Assembly (NCBI RefSeq): GCF_014898075.1
Contig: NZ_CP062976.1
Span: 1,116,001 to 1,180,000 of the forward strand
Direction: 5' to 3'
Source of the DNA: Neisseria yangbaofengii
GTDB lineage: Bacteria; Pseudomonadota; Gammaproteobacteria; Burkholderiales; Neisseriaceae
DNA length: 64,000 nucleotides
Shown one piece after another: positions 1-8,161 of this stretch; position 1 is the stretch's first letter; each line of letters opens with the position of its first letter. A model generated the notes under the pieces. It was not told the origin of the DNA. It made no database searches and worked only from the letters and a program-made list of their open reading frames with translations. Position numbers and translations under genes: made by a program.

Positions 1-1545
1 AGCCAATCTGTGCGGATTGTTTCAGATGGCCTGCCATCAACCGAATTACAACAACCGCAACATTCAAATCCAACCGTAAACAGTGAAACCGCCGCACAAT
101 TGGCTGCCCGTGTGATTCAGGCGGACAGGCAGCAAGACAGACCGTATGAAAACAAACAAGCCGAATCTGATTCAGACGGCCTTGTTGCAGATTCTGCACA
201 AACCGTGCCATTTTTTGCAGAAAATGACACGCATCATGTGCCTGACCCAAGAACACAATCCGTTCGGCAAAATGATGATTTTGCTTCTGCGAAACATATC
301 TCTATGCCATCTGAAAGCCAACCGGCGGATACGCAGCCGGTTAACATACTTTCAGACGGCCTGAATACGCAAACATCGTCTGAAAACGCAAGCCGCAAGC
401 GCGATACCGAATCATTGAAATACTGGCTGGCGATGGTGTTCACTTTTGCGCGGCGCGAAACCAAAGAATTAATCCGCGACAAAATCCGTTTGGTCTTTGC
501 CGTGTTCGGGCCGGTGATTATGTTGGCGGCGATGGCATGGGGCGTGTCGTTTGATGTACAAAATCTAAAGTTTGCCGTGTACGACCGCGATCAAACCAGC
601 GAAAGCCGTGAGTTGGTGGAATATTTTTCCGGATCGCGTTATTTCATCGAGCAGCCGCCTTTGCAAAGTGAAGCCGACATTCAGACGGCCTTGCAAAGCT
701 CGCAAGCGGTGATGGTGATGGATATTCCGCACGGTTTCGGGCGCGATGTGATGCGCGGCTTGTCGCCGGAAGCGGCTTTTTATATCGATGGTGCCATGCC
801 GTTTAATGCTGCCAATATTCAAGGTTATGCCGCCAGTTTGGCCGGGGCATACAGCCGCGCCAAAATTGAAGCGCAAGGCTTGCCGGTAAATTGGAATCCG
901 CCGGCCGTGGTTGAGCCGCGTATGCTGTATAACCAAGATTTCAACAGCATCAATGCGATTGCTCCGGGCGTGGTGATGTTGGTGTTGATTATGGTGCCGG
1001 CGATGATGGCGGCGGTGGGTGTGGTGCGTGAAAAAGAGATTGGTTCGATTGCCAACTTTTATGCATCGCCGGCCAGCGTGTCGCAATATTTAATCGGCAA
1101 GCAACTGCCTTATATCGGCGTCGGCTTGATTAATTTCGCCGCCTTGGCGCTGATGCTGGTGTTTTGGTTCGGCGTGCCATTGAAAGGATCATTACCGGGC
1201 ATATTGATTGGCACGATATTGATTGTAACCGCTTCAACCGCGATGGGTTTGGTGATTTCCTGCTTCGTACGCTCGCAACTGGCGGCGATTTTTGCGGCGG
1301 CGATTATCACGATTATCCCGACGGTCAACTATTCCGGCTTTCTGTATTCGCTTTCGGCCATGAGCGGGGCTTCGGTCATGTTCGGCAAAATCATGCCTGC
1401 ATCGTGGTATCGCAATATTACCGTCGGCAGTTTTACCAAAGGCTTAAATACGGCCGATTACGTTACTGAATATGCGGCAATTGCGGCATTTGCGTCGGCG
1501 ATGTTGATGCTGGCGTGTATGCTTTTGAAAAAGCAGGAGAAATGA
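1..1545 (+). CDS. ABC transporter, C-terminal permease part (5' end outside window)
   Basis: The reading frame is open from base 1, so the gene starts upstream. The visible 515 residues are a low-complexity polar linker (about residues 1-130) followed by an ABC-2 type permease. A membrane segment near LVFAVFGPVIMLAAMAWG is followed by a long periplasmic loop, then five more hydrophobic segments with the cytoplasmic stretch VREKEIGSIANFYASP, typical of ABC2_membrane_3 proteins. The arrangement fits RbbA/YhiH-like fusions in which one or two ATPase domains precede the permease, but no ATPase motif is visible here. The next permease gene overlaps its stop and a TolC-like gene follows further on, so it is probably the inner-membrane part of a drug or metabolite exporter. 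The linker contains several DUS-like sequences (see findings). Substrate unknown. Confidence 0.8.
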   Translation, partial: SQSVRIVSDGLPSTELQQPQHSNPTVNSETAAQLAARVIQADRQQDRPYENKQAESDSDGLVADSAQTVPFFAENDTHHVPDPRTQSVRQNDDFASAKHISMPSESQPADTQPVNILSDGLNTQTSSENASRKRDTESLKYWLAMVFTFARRETKELIRDKIRLVFAVFGPVIMLAAMAWGVSFDVQNLKFAVYDRDQTSESRELVEYFSGSRYFIEQPPLQSEADIQTALQSSQAVMVMDIPHGFGRDVMRGLSPEAAFYIDGAMPFNAANIQGYAASLAGAYSRAKIEAQGLPVNWNPPAVVEPRMLYNQDFNSINAIAPGVVMLVLIMVPAMMAAVGVVREKEIGSIANFYASPASVSQYLIGKQLPYIGVGLINFAALALMLVFWFGVPLKGSLPGILIGTILIVTASTAMGLVISCFVRSQLAAIFAAAIITIIPTVNYSGFLYSLSAMSGASVMFGKIMPASWYRNITVGSFTKGLNTADYVTEYAAIAAFASAMLMLACMLLKKQEK

Positions 1546-2657
1546 TGAGAACCTTACGCAACATTGTCACGCTGATGTTTAAGGAATTCCGCAGCCTGTT
1601 TACCGATCCGGTGTTGTTGGTGTTGATTGCATTTATGTTTACCGGCTCAATCATCAGCTCGGCGCAAATCAGCACTGATGTGAAAAATGCGACGGTCGGC
1701 ATCATCGATCAAGACCGCTCGACCTTGTCGCTGCGCATCCGTGATGCCATCTTGCCGCCTTATTTTAAAGTGCCGGTGGAAATCAAGCGTGAAGATGCCG
1801 ATGAACTGATGGATAAAAACAGTTTGATTTTTGTGTTGGAGATCCCGCCGAATTTTGAACGTGATGTTCAAGCCGGACGCCGCCCGTCGGTGCAGCTTCT
1901 GACCGATGCAACCATGATGACGCAGGCCGGTTTGGGTTCGGCTTATCTGACTCAGATTATCAACCGCGAAATTCGGGAATTTGTCGACATGCCCTCGATG
2001 CCGGTGGTTTCGCCGGTGATGAATATTCAGTTTAACCCCAATGGCGACAGCGTATGGTTTCTGCCGATTATGCAGGAAGGCAACAATGCGGCGTTGCTGA
2101 TTCTGATTTTGGTCGGCGCGGCGGTGATTCGCGAGCGCGAACGCGGCACGATTGAGCATATGCTGGTGATGCCGGTGAATAGTTTTGAATTGATGATGTC
2201 GAAGATTTTGGCTAACAGCTTGGTGATTATGGCGGCGGAATTGCTGTCGGTATGGCTGATTGTGCATCATGCGTTGGGTGTGCCGATTAATGGTTCAATC
2301 GTGCTTTATGCGGCAGGCTTGTGGCTGTTTCTGTTTTGCGTGGCAGCCTTGGGCGTAATGCTGGCCACCGTTGCCCCGAGCATGGCGCAATTCGGCTTAT
2401 TGATTATCCCGATTCACATGGTGACGCTGCTGTTTTCAGGGTCAACATCTTCGCGCAGCAATATGCCTGAAGCCGCGCAAAGGATTAGCGAATATTGGCC
2501 GCAAACGCAATTTGCCAATTTCTCGCAAAATGTTGTTTTTCGCGGCGCGGGCTTGGATATTGTGTGGCCGCAAATGCTTGCCTTAACGCTGTTGGGTTTG
2601 GCCTTTTTGGGCTATGCATTGCTGCGCTTTAGAAAGATGCTTGAACAGCAGGGATAA
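1545..2657 (+). CDS. ABC-2 type transporter permease
   Basis: A 370-residue permease of the YhhJ/YbhR type: one N-terminal membrane segment (VLLVLIAFMFTGSIISS), a periplasmic domain, then five C-terminal membrane segments with the coupling sequence VIRERERGTIEHMLVMP. It overlaps the stop of the upstream permease (TGATG). The AGGAG at 1535-1539 sits 5 bases before the ATG at 1545; the ATG at 1542 is too close. With the upstream fused ATPase/permease it should form the heterodimeric membrane channel of one exporter, and the outer-membrane lipoprotein at 3672 is the likely exit duct. A periplasmic adaptor (HlyD type) is expected upstream of the window. Substrate not predictable. Confidence 0.85.
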   Translation: MRTLRNIVTLMFKEFRSLFTDPVLLVLIAFMFTGSIISSAQISTDVKNATVGIIDQDRSTLSLRIRDAILPPYFKVPVEIKREDADELMDKNSLIFVLEIPPNFERDVQAGRRPSVQLLTDATMMTQAGLGSAYLTQIINREIREFVDMPSMPVVSPVMNIQFNPNGDSVWFLPIMQEGNNAALLILILVGAAVIRERERGTIEHMLVMPVNSFELMMSKILANSLVIMAAELLSVWLIVHHALGVPINGSIVLYAAGLWLFLFCVAALGVMLATVAPSMAQFGLLIIPIHMVTLLFSGSTSSRSNMPEAAQRISEYWPQTQFANFSQNVVFRGAGLDIVWPQMLALTLLGLAFLGYALLRFRKMLEQQG

Positions 2658-2988
2658 TATTTTCAGACGGCATAATGCCTTGGTGCAATCAAGAGTTTGC
2701 AGGCGGCTTATAGTAAACTGAAATAAGAAATTTGCTTCGTTGGCTGAGGCTTGTCGCATTTTGATGCTGCCCGGCCTGTTGCCGTTTAAGACAGTTATAT
2801 TTCTCAGATGGCCTCAATGGGTAGGCAAGCCATCTGAAAAGAAGATAAATATGCAAAGAAAAAGCCGCCTGCAAAGAATGGGACGGCTTTTTCTGATTGG
2901 TGGCAGCCCGATAGAATCAGATTAAAACCATTCAGAAGAATACATTGAAAACAATGTATCAAGCTATATCTCTGAAATTAAAAACTGC
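2658..2988. other. Intergenic region without a convincing gene
   Basis: No credible coding sequence. It holds a degenerate inverted DUS pair (TCAGATGGC near 2803 and GCCATCTGAA near 2830, with A replacing the usual C/G) and a strong hairpin at 2857-2894. TATAGTAAACTGAAATAAG near 2710 faintly resembles a Correia end but has no partner. Confidence 0.5.
2857..2894. terminator. Bidirectional hairpin terminator
   Basis: Perfect 11-bp stem AGAAAAAGCCG (2857-2867) paired with CGGCTTTTTCT (2884-2894); T-rich on both strands. It can end transcription from the ABC permeases (+) and from the bacteriocin/immunity pair (-). Confidence 0.7.
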
Positions 2989-3147
2989 TCAACGGTTAAG
3001 TAACCGGATAAAAATCACCATAACAGCCATTCCGATTGCAAGCCGCCAATAAAACATATCTTTATCTGGAAAGAAAAATTTAAATCCTATCCCAATAATT
3101 AAGGAAGATATGGTAATAATTAATAACAGAAGGCATAATTTTTTCAT
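2989..3147 (-). CDS. Small membrane protein, putative bacteriocin immunity
   Basis: A 52-residue ORF read directly from the sequence: it starts MKKLCLLLLIITISS and ends VIFIRLLNR. It has two hydrophobic helices separated by a short charged loop (FFFPDKDMFYWR), so it is probably a two-pass inner-membrane protein. It begins 19 bases after the stop of the double-glycine peptide gene on the same strand and is followed by the hairpin at 2857-2894, so the two genes look like one transcript. Bacteriocin immunity proteins are often short, hydrophobic and encoded directly after the peptide; assigning immunity rests on position only. No strong Shine-Dalgarno is visible, so translation may be coupled to the upstream gene. 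Confidence 0.55.
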   Translation of the reverse strand: MKKLCLLLLIITISSLIIGIGFKFFFPDKDMFYWRLAIGMAVMVIFIRLLNR

Positions 3148-3166
3148 GGTTAACCGGTTGTTCGTC

Positions 3167-3436
3167 TTAGAAATAGGGGCTGCCGACCGATGTTCCTATT
3201 GCGCTGGTTGCAAAAGCACCTCCGGCAGTCATTGCTGCCGAACGGATACCGTTCACTGGACTGAATGCACCTCCTACTCCGCCAAGTGCTACCGCACCCA
3301 GAAATTTGTTGGGATCTTTGCCTCCCGCAGCTAAATAGCCATATCCGGCACCATATGCGCCGGCTACTGCGCCTACTGCATTCGCAACCCAACCTCCGGA
3401 TACATTTTGGATTTCTTCGGTACTTAGAACTTGCAT
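3167..3436 (-). CDS. Double-glycine leader peptide, class II bacteriocin-like
   Basis: An 89-residue peptide whose N-terminus, MQVLSTEEIQNVSGG, is a classic double-glycine leader (conserved L, E and I/V spacing, GG at 14-15). The remaining 74 residues are very rich in Gly and Ala with GxxxG-like spacing (GAVAGAYGAGYGYLAAGG, GAVALGGVGG), as in two-peptide class IIb bacteriocins and Gly-rich microcins. ATG at 3436 is preceded by AAGAGA about 8 bases upstream. Such leaders are cut and exported by C39-peptidase ABC transporters; none is visible in the window. The flanking ABC permeases and TolC-like gene are on the other strand, so a link is uncertain. Expected role: a secreted, membrane-active peptide against related bacteria. 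Confidence 0.7.
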   Translation of the reverse strand: MQVLSTEEIQNVSGGWVANAVGAVAGAYGAGYGYLAAGGKDPNKFLGAVALGGVGGAFSPVNGIRSAAMTAGGAFATSAIGTSVGSPYF

Positions 3437-3541
3437 AATAATTGTCTCTTATCGGATTAAAGTTTGAAACCAAACAGAATTTTCGATTTTTCAAAAATCC
3501 TACACAATAAGAGAAAATATGAGAGTTAAGGTTTTTATGTA

Positions 3542-3555
3542 TTTTTTTTTTTTTT
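3542..3555. repeat. Homopolymer tract, T14 (A14 on minus strand)
   Basis: Fourteen consecutive T between the divergent bacteriocin-like gene (start 3436, -) and the outer-membrane factor gene (start 3672, +), about 105 and 115 bases from the two start codons. Tracts of this length slip during replication and in Neisseria can tune promoters. Confidence 0.7.
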
Positions 3556-3671
3556 ATAAAAAATCATTAAATTCAATTAATTTAAATTATAACAGTCAAA
3601 TCATTATGAAGATTGAATTTTGATTGTTACAGGAATACTTAAAGGCCGTTTGAACACAAAAAGGACATTCC

Positions 3672-5144
3672 ATGAAAAAATCCGTATCAATATCCGCCTT
3701 ATACGCCGCTGTGTCGCTGCTCGTAACCGCTTGCCAAAGCACGCAGATTCCGCTTCATTCTGAGATTAATGTGCCGCAATCGTTTAGCGAAAGCGAAGCG
3801 GCAAAAGGCAGCGAACAAATCGCCCAATGGTGGCAGCATTGGCATGATCCGGTGTTGAGCCGTTTGGTTGAACAAGGCTTGGCGCAGGGCTATGATGTCA
3901 AAATTGCGGTCGGCCGCTTAAACGAAGCGCGTGCCGCCGGTCGGGCCGCCATCGCAGATTTAGGGCCGCAAGTCGGTTTGGGCGGGCAGGGTGCGGTTGT
4001 GCGCGGGGAAGTGGATAATCCGCTTTCGGGCGTGGCATCACAAATTCCGCAAGCGGGTGCATTGGGTAGAGACACAATGGATATCAAAGGCGATCAGTTG
4101 ATGGTCGGTGTATCTGCTTCGTGGGAGCCGGATATTTTCGGCCGCAAACGCAGTGATGCTGATGCCGCCTATTACGCTGCTTTGGGTCGGCAAGAGCAGG
4201 TATATGGCGCGCAAATGTTAGTGGCCGGAGATATTGCCGAAAACTATTTCAAAGCACGCGCGGTACAAGGCCGTCTGAAAGTTGCGGATGCCAGCATTAA
4301 CACGCTCGAACGCTTGCAGCAATATGTGCAGGGGCGTTTCAAAGCCGGTCATGTCAGTAGTTATGAGGTGAATGAAGTTAGCGTGCAGCTTACCGCCGCC
4401 GAAGCCAAACGCACCACGCTGCAAGCCGAATATGGCGCTTATGTGCGCAGTATTGCCGTGTTGACGGGGCATGTGCCGCAAAGCTTTGGCTTGCCGCCAT
4501 CGGATGCGGACGTTTTAGCCAAGCAACCGGCAGCGCCAGGCGGACAAACGCCGCAAGGCATGCTGGAGCGTCGCCCCGATTTACGCGCCCGCATCGCACA
4601 AGTGAATGCTTATGCTGCTAAGTTGGCCAGCGCCAAAGCCGATTTGTTGCCTCGCTTCAGCATTAATTTTATGGGGCAAGGCACACGAATCGGTATTGAC
4701 GGCAGCGATTCCTTGAAAGGTTGGGCAAGTCTGTTGAGCGTGGGTATTCAAATGCCGATTTTCACTAATGGCCGTATTAAAGCCAATATTGCCGCCGCCG
4801 ATGCCCGCCTTCAGACGGCCTTGCTGCAATACGACCGGCAACTGTTAACCGCATTAGGCGAAGTCGATAGCGCCTATCAAAGCGTGCATGCCATGCAGCG
4901 ACAAACGGGGCTGATGCAAACTGCCCGCCGTCAAGCCGCACAGCATGCGAATGACACGGAAAAACTGTTCCGCAACGATTACAAAACCTTAGACCACGCC
5001 TTGCGCGCACATTTGAACGAAAACCAAATGCAGGAAAACCTGATTCAGGCGCAGCTTGCCCGTGCGCAAATGCTGGTGTCGCTTTATAAGGCTTTAGGCG
5101 GCGGTTGGCCAGATAGCATGAATTCATCAGAATCGGGGGCATAA
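3672..5144 (+). CDS. TolC-family outer-membrane efflux lipoprotein (NodT type)
   Basis: 490 residues. N-terminal lipoprotein signal with lipobox LVTAC followed by QS at residues 18-24. It has two homologous outer-membrane efflux protein repeats with long helical stretches (around 170-260 and 310-470) and motifs such as SWEPDIFGRKRSD and RPDLRARIAQVNAYAAKLASA typical of NodT/OprM-like factors. It forms the trimeric outer-membrane duct of tripartite pumps. It lies downstream of two ABC permeases on the same strand, with a bacteriocin-like pair inserted between on the other strand, so the exporter operon may be interrupted or this gene may have its own promoter. It ends at a DUS-pair terminator. 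Confidence 0.88.
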   Translation: MKKSVSISALYAAVSLLVTACQSTQIPLHSEINVPQSFSESEAAKGSEQIAQWWQHWHDPVLSRLVEQGLAQGYDVKIAVGRLNEARAAGRAAIADLGPQVGLGGQGAVVRGEVDNPLSGVASQIPQAGALGRDTMDIKGDQLMVGVSASWEPDIFGRKRSDADAAYYAALGRQEQVYGAQMLVAGDIAENYFKARAVQGRLKVADASINTLERLQQYVQGRFKAGHVSSYEVNEVSVQLTAAEAKRTTLQAEYGAYVRSIAVLTGHVPQSFGLPPSDADVLAKQPAAPGGQTPQGMLERRPDLRARIAQVNAYAAKLASAKADLLPRFSINFMGQGTRIGIDGSDSLKGWASLLSVGIQMPIFTNGRIKANIAAADARLQTALLQYDRQLLTALGEVDSAYQSVHAMQRQTGLMQTARRQAAQHANDTEKLFRNDYKTLDHALRAHLNENQMQENLIQAQLARAQMLVSLYKALGGGWPDSMNSSESGA

Positions 5145-5151
5145 TATAGAT

Positions 5152-5208
5152 AAAGGCCGTCTGAAATGGATTTACCGTAATGTCAATTCATTTCAGACGG
5201 CCTTTTTT
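5152..5208. terminator. Inverted DUS pair terminator
   Basis: AAAGGCCGTCTGAAATG pairs with CATTTCAGACGGCCTTTTTT about 20 bases on, followed by a T run. It contains two full AG-DUS in opposite orientation and ends the outer-membrane factor gene. Confidence 0.85.
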
Positions 5209-5500
5209 GACAGCGTGTCGTGTTTGTTACATATTTTTAAGTTTACAAATTTTAACACGCTAAAATCTGCTCAAAAATCAGTCAAAAAAATGGATTTAAC
5301 CATTTTCAGACGGCCGCGCGACAAAATCAAAATTACCTGATTTCATAAGCCTCTAGCCATTTTGCCATTTGATGACATATTCAGCTGCTTTCACGCCAAG
5401 GCTTGAATTATCTGCATTATGGCTGTCAAGAGGGCAAAAATGTAAAAATCTTCAGGTTATCTGAATCTTGCAAGCAATCTAAAAAAACACGGTTTGTCAA

Positions 5501-5537
5501 GTACTAGATGTTCAGATTGAAATACATTATATTGTGT
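5501..5537 (+). promoter_or_regulatory. Probable tandem NrdR boxes upstream of nrdA
   Basis: ATACATTATATTGTGT at 5522-5537 matches the NrdR box consensus acaCwAtATaTwGtgt at 14 of 16 positions. A weaker copy, 5501-5516 (core ACTAGATGTT), matches at about 9 of 16. Box centres are 21 bp apart, two helical turns, as expected for paired NrdR sites. The boxes lie 50-90 bases before the nrdA start. NrdR represses ribonucleotide reductase genes when dATP is high; the nrdR gene is not in the window. Confidence 0.5.
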
Positions 5538-5589
5538 GCCGTAAGATTAATTTATACCGTATCTTGTGTTTTCAGCTAGGACTTTGACG

Positions 5590-7869
5590 ATGAATGCAAC
5601 CACTCACTTGCAAGTAACCAAACGTGACGGACGTTTGGAGCCGATTGATTTGGAAAAAATCCACCGTGTCGTTAGTTGGGCAGCCGAAGGTTTGAACAAT
5701 GTTTCCGTTTCCCAAGTCGAATTGAAATCGCATATCCAGTTTTACAACGGCATCCGTACCGACGATATTCACGAAACCATCATCAAAGCGGCTGCCGACC
5801 TGATTTCACAGGAATCCCCCGATTACCAATATCTTGCTGCACGGCTGGCAATTTTCCATCTGCGCAAAATTGCCTACGGTGAATTCGAGCCGCCTCATCT
5901 GTATGACCATGTACAGAAACTCACGCAGGCAGGCAAATACGACCGACATATTTTGGAAGACTACAGCCGTGAAGAGTTTGACGAGTTAAATGCCTATATC
6001 GACCACAAACGGGATATGACCTTTTCTTACGCTGCCGTGAAGCAGCTGGAAGGCAAATATCTGGTGCAAAACCGTGTAACCCGCCAAATCTATGAAACGC
6101 CGCAGTTTCTGTATATTCTGGTGGCGATGTGCCTGTTCAGCAAATATCCGGAAACCACACGTCTGGATTATGTCAAACGCTTCTACGATGCGGTTTCTAC
6201 TTTTAAAGTATCGCTGCCGACCCCGATTATGAGCGGCGTGCGTACGCCGACCCGCCAATTCTCAAGCTGCGTACTGATTGAATGCGACGACAGCCTGGAT
6301 TCGATTAACGCCACCACCAGTGCGATTGTGAAATATGTTTCACAACGTGCCGGCATCGGCATCAATGCCGGCCGTATCCGCGGTTTGGGAAGTGAAATCC
6401 GTGGCGGCGAAGCGCAGCATACCGGCTGCATTCCGTTTTTCAAAATGTTCCAAGCAGCGGTGAAATCCTGTTCACAAGGCGGCGTGCGCGGCGGTGCGGC
6501 AACGCTGTTTTACCCGATGTGGCACTGGGAAGTGGAAAACCTGCTGGTGCTGAAAAACAACCGGGGCGTGGAAGACAACCGTGTCCGCCATTTGGACTAC
6601 GGCGTGCAAATCAACCGCCTGCTCTATACCCGCCTGATTAAAGGCGGCAATATTACCCTGTTTTCGCCCAACGAAGTGCCGGGCTTGTATGACGCATTTT
6701 TTGCCGACCAAGACGAATTCGAGCGTTTGTACACCCAATACGAGCAAGACGAAAGCATACGCAAACGCAGCGTTCCGGCAACCGAACTGTTTTCATCATT
6801 AATGCAGGAACGTGCCGGTACCGGACGGATTTACATTCAAAACGTCGATCACTGCAACACCCACAGCCCGTTTGACCCGAGCGTTGCGCCGGTGCGCCAG
6901 TCCAACCTGTGTTTGGAAATCGCCCTGCCGACCAAACCGCTGGAACACATCAACGATGAAAACGGCGAAATCGCCCTATGTACCCTTTCCGCATTCAATC
7001 TCGGTGCATTGCAGCATTTGGACGAATTTGAAGAACTTGCCGATTTAACCGTGCGTGCCTTGGATGCTTTGCTTGATTATCAGGATTATCCCGTTCCGGC
7101 TGCCCGCATTGCCACTATGAACCGCCGTACTTTGGGCATCGGCGTGATTAACTATGCTTATTATCTGGCGAAAAACGGCGTGCGTTACAGCGACGATTCC
7201 GCTCTTGCGCTGACCCACCGCACCTTTGAAGCCATGCAGTATTACCTGCTCAAAGCCTCGGTTAATCTGGCCAAAGAATACGGCGCTTGTCCATTGTTTA
7301 ACGAAACCGTTTATTCGCAAGGCAAACTGCCGGTTGATACCTACAAAAAAGATTTGGATGGCATCTGCCAAGAGCCGCTGCACTACGATTGGGAAAGCCT
7401 GCGTGCCGATATCGTGAAATACGGCCTGCGCAACTCCACCCTGACCGCATTGATGCCGTCTGAAACCAGCTCGCAAATCGCCAACGCCACCAACGGCATC
7501 GAACCGCCTCGAGGTTTGGTTTCCGTAAAAGCCTCGAAAGACGGCATTTTGAAACAGGTCGTTCCGGAATTTGAAACGTTCAACCGCCAATACGAAACCC
7601 TGTGGCAACTGCCGGGCAACGACGGCTATCTGAAGCTGGTCGGCATTATGCAGAAGTTTGTCGATCAGGCGATTTCCGCCAACACCAGCTATGACCCGGC
7701 CAAATTCGAAGGCGGCAAAGTGCCGATGAAACAAATGCTCAAAGACTTGCTGACCGCCTACAAATACGGCGTGAAAACCCTGTATTACCACAACACCCGA
7801 GACGGTGCCGACGATACCCAAACCGATTTGCAGGACGACGGCTGCGCGGGCGGGGCTTGCAAGATTTAA
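5590..7869 (+). CDS. nrdA: Ribonucleoside-diphosphate reductase class Ia, alpha subunit
   Basis: 759 residues, nearly colinear with E. coli NrdA. It has an N-terminal ATP-cone (about residues 5-95, VTKRDGR...) for allosteric control, then the ten-stranded catalytic barrel. Key residues are visible: SSCVLIEC (E. coli C225), SNLCLEIA (N437/C439/E441), ALCTLSAFN (C462), TLYYHNTRDG (Y730/Y731) and the C-terminal thioredoxin/glutaredoxin pair CAGGACKI. It reduces NDPs to dNDPs with NrdB. Start chosen at 5590 because AGGA at 5578-5581 sits 8 bases upstream; an in-frame GTG at 5566 lacks this. Preceded by likely NrdR boxes and followed by a small membrane ORF, nrdB and a YfaE-like ferredoxin. Confidence 0.97.
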   Translation: MNATTHLQVTKRDGRLEPIDLEKIHRVVSWAAEGLNNVSVSQVELKSHIQFYNGIRTDDIHETIIKAAADLISQESPDYQYLAARLAIFHLRKIAYGEFEPPHLYDHVQKLTQAGKYDRHILEDYSREEFDELNAYIDHKRDMTFSYAAVKQLEGKYLVQNRVTRQIYETPQFLYILVAMCLFSKYPETTRLDYVKRFYDAVSTFKVSLPTPIMSGVRTPTRQFSSCVLIECDDSLDSINATTSAIVKYVSQRAGIGINAGRIRGLGSEIRGGEAQHTGCIPFFKMFQAAVKSCSQGGVRGGAATLFYPMWHWEVENLLVLKNNRGVEDNRVRHLDYGVQINRLLYTRLIKGGNITLFSPNEVPGLYDAFFADQDEFERLYTQYEQDESIRKRSVPATELFSSLMQERAGTGRIYIQNVDHCNTHSPFDPSVAPVRQSNLCLEIALPTKPLEHINDENGEIALCTLSAFNLGALQHLDEFEELADLTVRALDALLDYQDYPVPAARIATMNRRTLGIGVINYAYYLAKNGVRYSDDSALALTHRTFEAMQYYLLKASVNLAKEYGACPLFNETVYSQGKLPVDTYKKDLDGICQEPLHYDWESLRADIVKYGLRNSTLTALMPSETSSQIANATNGIEPPRGLVSVKASKDGILKQVVPEFETFNRQYETLWQLPGNDGYLKLVGIMQKFVDQAISANTSYDPAKFEGGKVPMKQMLKDLLTAYKYGVKTLYYHNTRDGADDTQTDLQDDGCAGGACKI

Positions 7870-7989
7870 AACAGGTTAATTTTTGAAATATATCCAAAGC
7901 TTCTAGATAGTAGAAGGCTTTAAGGATTGTCTTAAATTGAAACCTGCTACTGTATGAAGCTAAATTATTATTTCCAGAAAAGGAAAAAT

Positions 7990-8139
7990 ATGGATGCCAT
8001 TTGGTCATTCTTAGCTGAATATAAATTTTATGTATTTATTAGTGTTCTTTTAGTCATTTCTATTTTGTTGTGGCGTTTTATTGATAAGATTCAGCATGTT
8101 TCGTATGGTGAATTTAAAATTGATAGAAAAGTTGACTAA
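7990..8139 (+). CDS. Small single-pass membrane protein between nrdA and nrdB
   Basis: 49 residues starting MDAIWSFLAEYKFYVF. One strong hydrophobic helix (VFISVLLVISILLWRFI) is followed by a charged tail (GEFKIDRKVD). ATG at 7990 has AGGA 5 bases upstream at 7981-7984. It lies 120 bases after nrdA and 22 bases before nrdB on the same strand, so it is probably co-transcribed with ribonucleotide reductase. No recognised family. The local AT content is higher than in the nrd genes, so it may be a later insertion. Confidence 0.55.
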   Translation: MDAIWSFLAEYKFYVFISVLLVISILLWRFIDKIQHVSYGEFKIDRKVD

Positions 8140-8161
8140 TTTTAATAAGAGATAGTACCCC

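Noticed and set aside
7045-7821. 258-residue open frame antisense to nrdA
   Set aside because: It is a mirror of the strongly conserved nrdA coding frame with no ribosome site and no recognisable domains.
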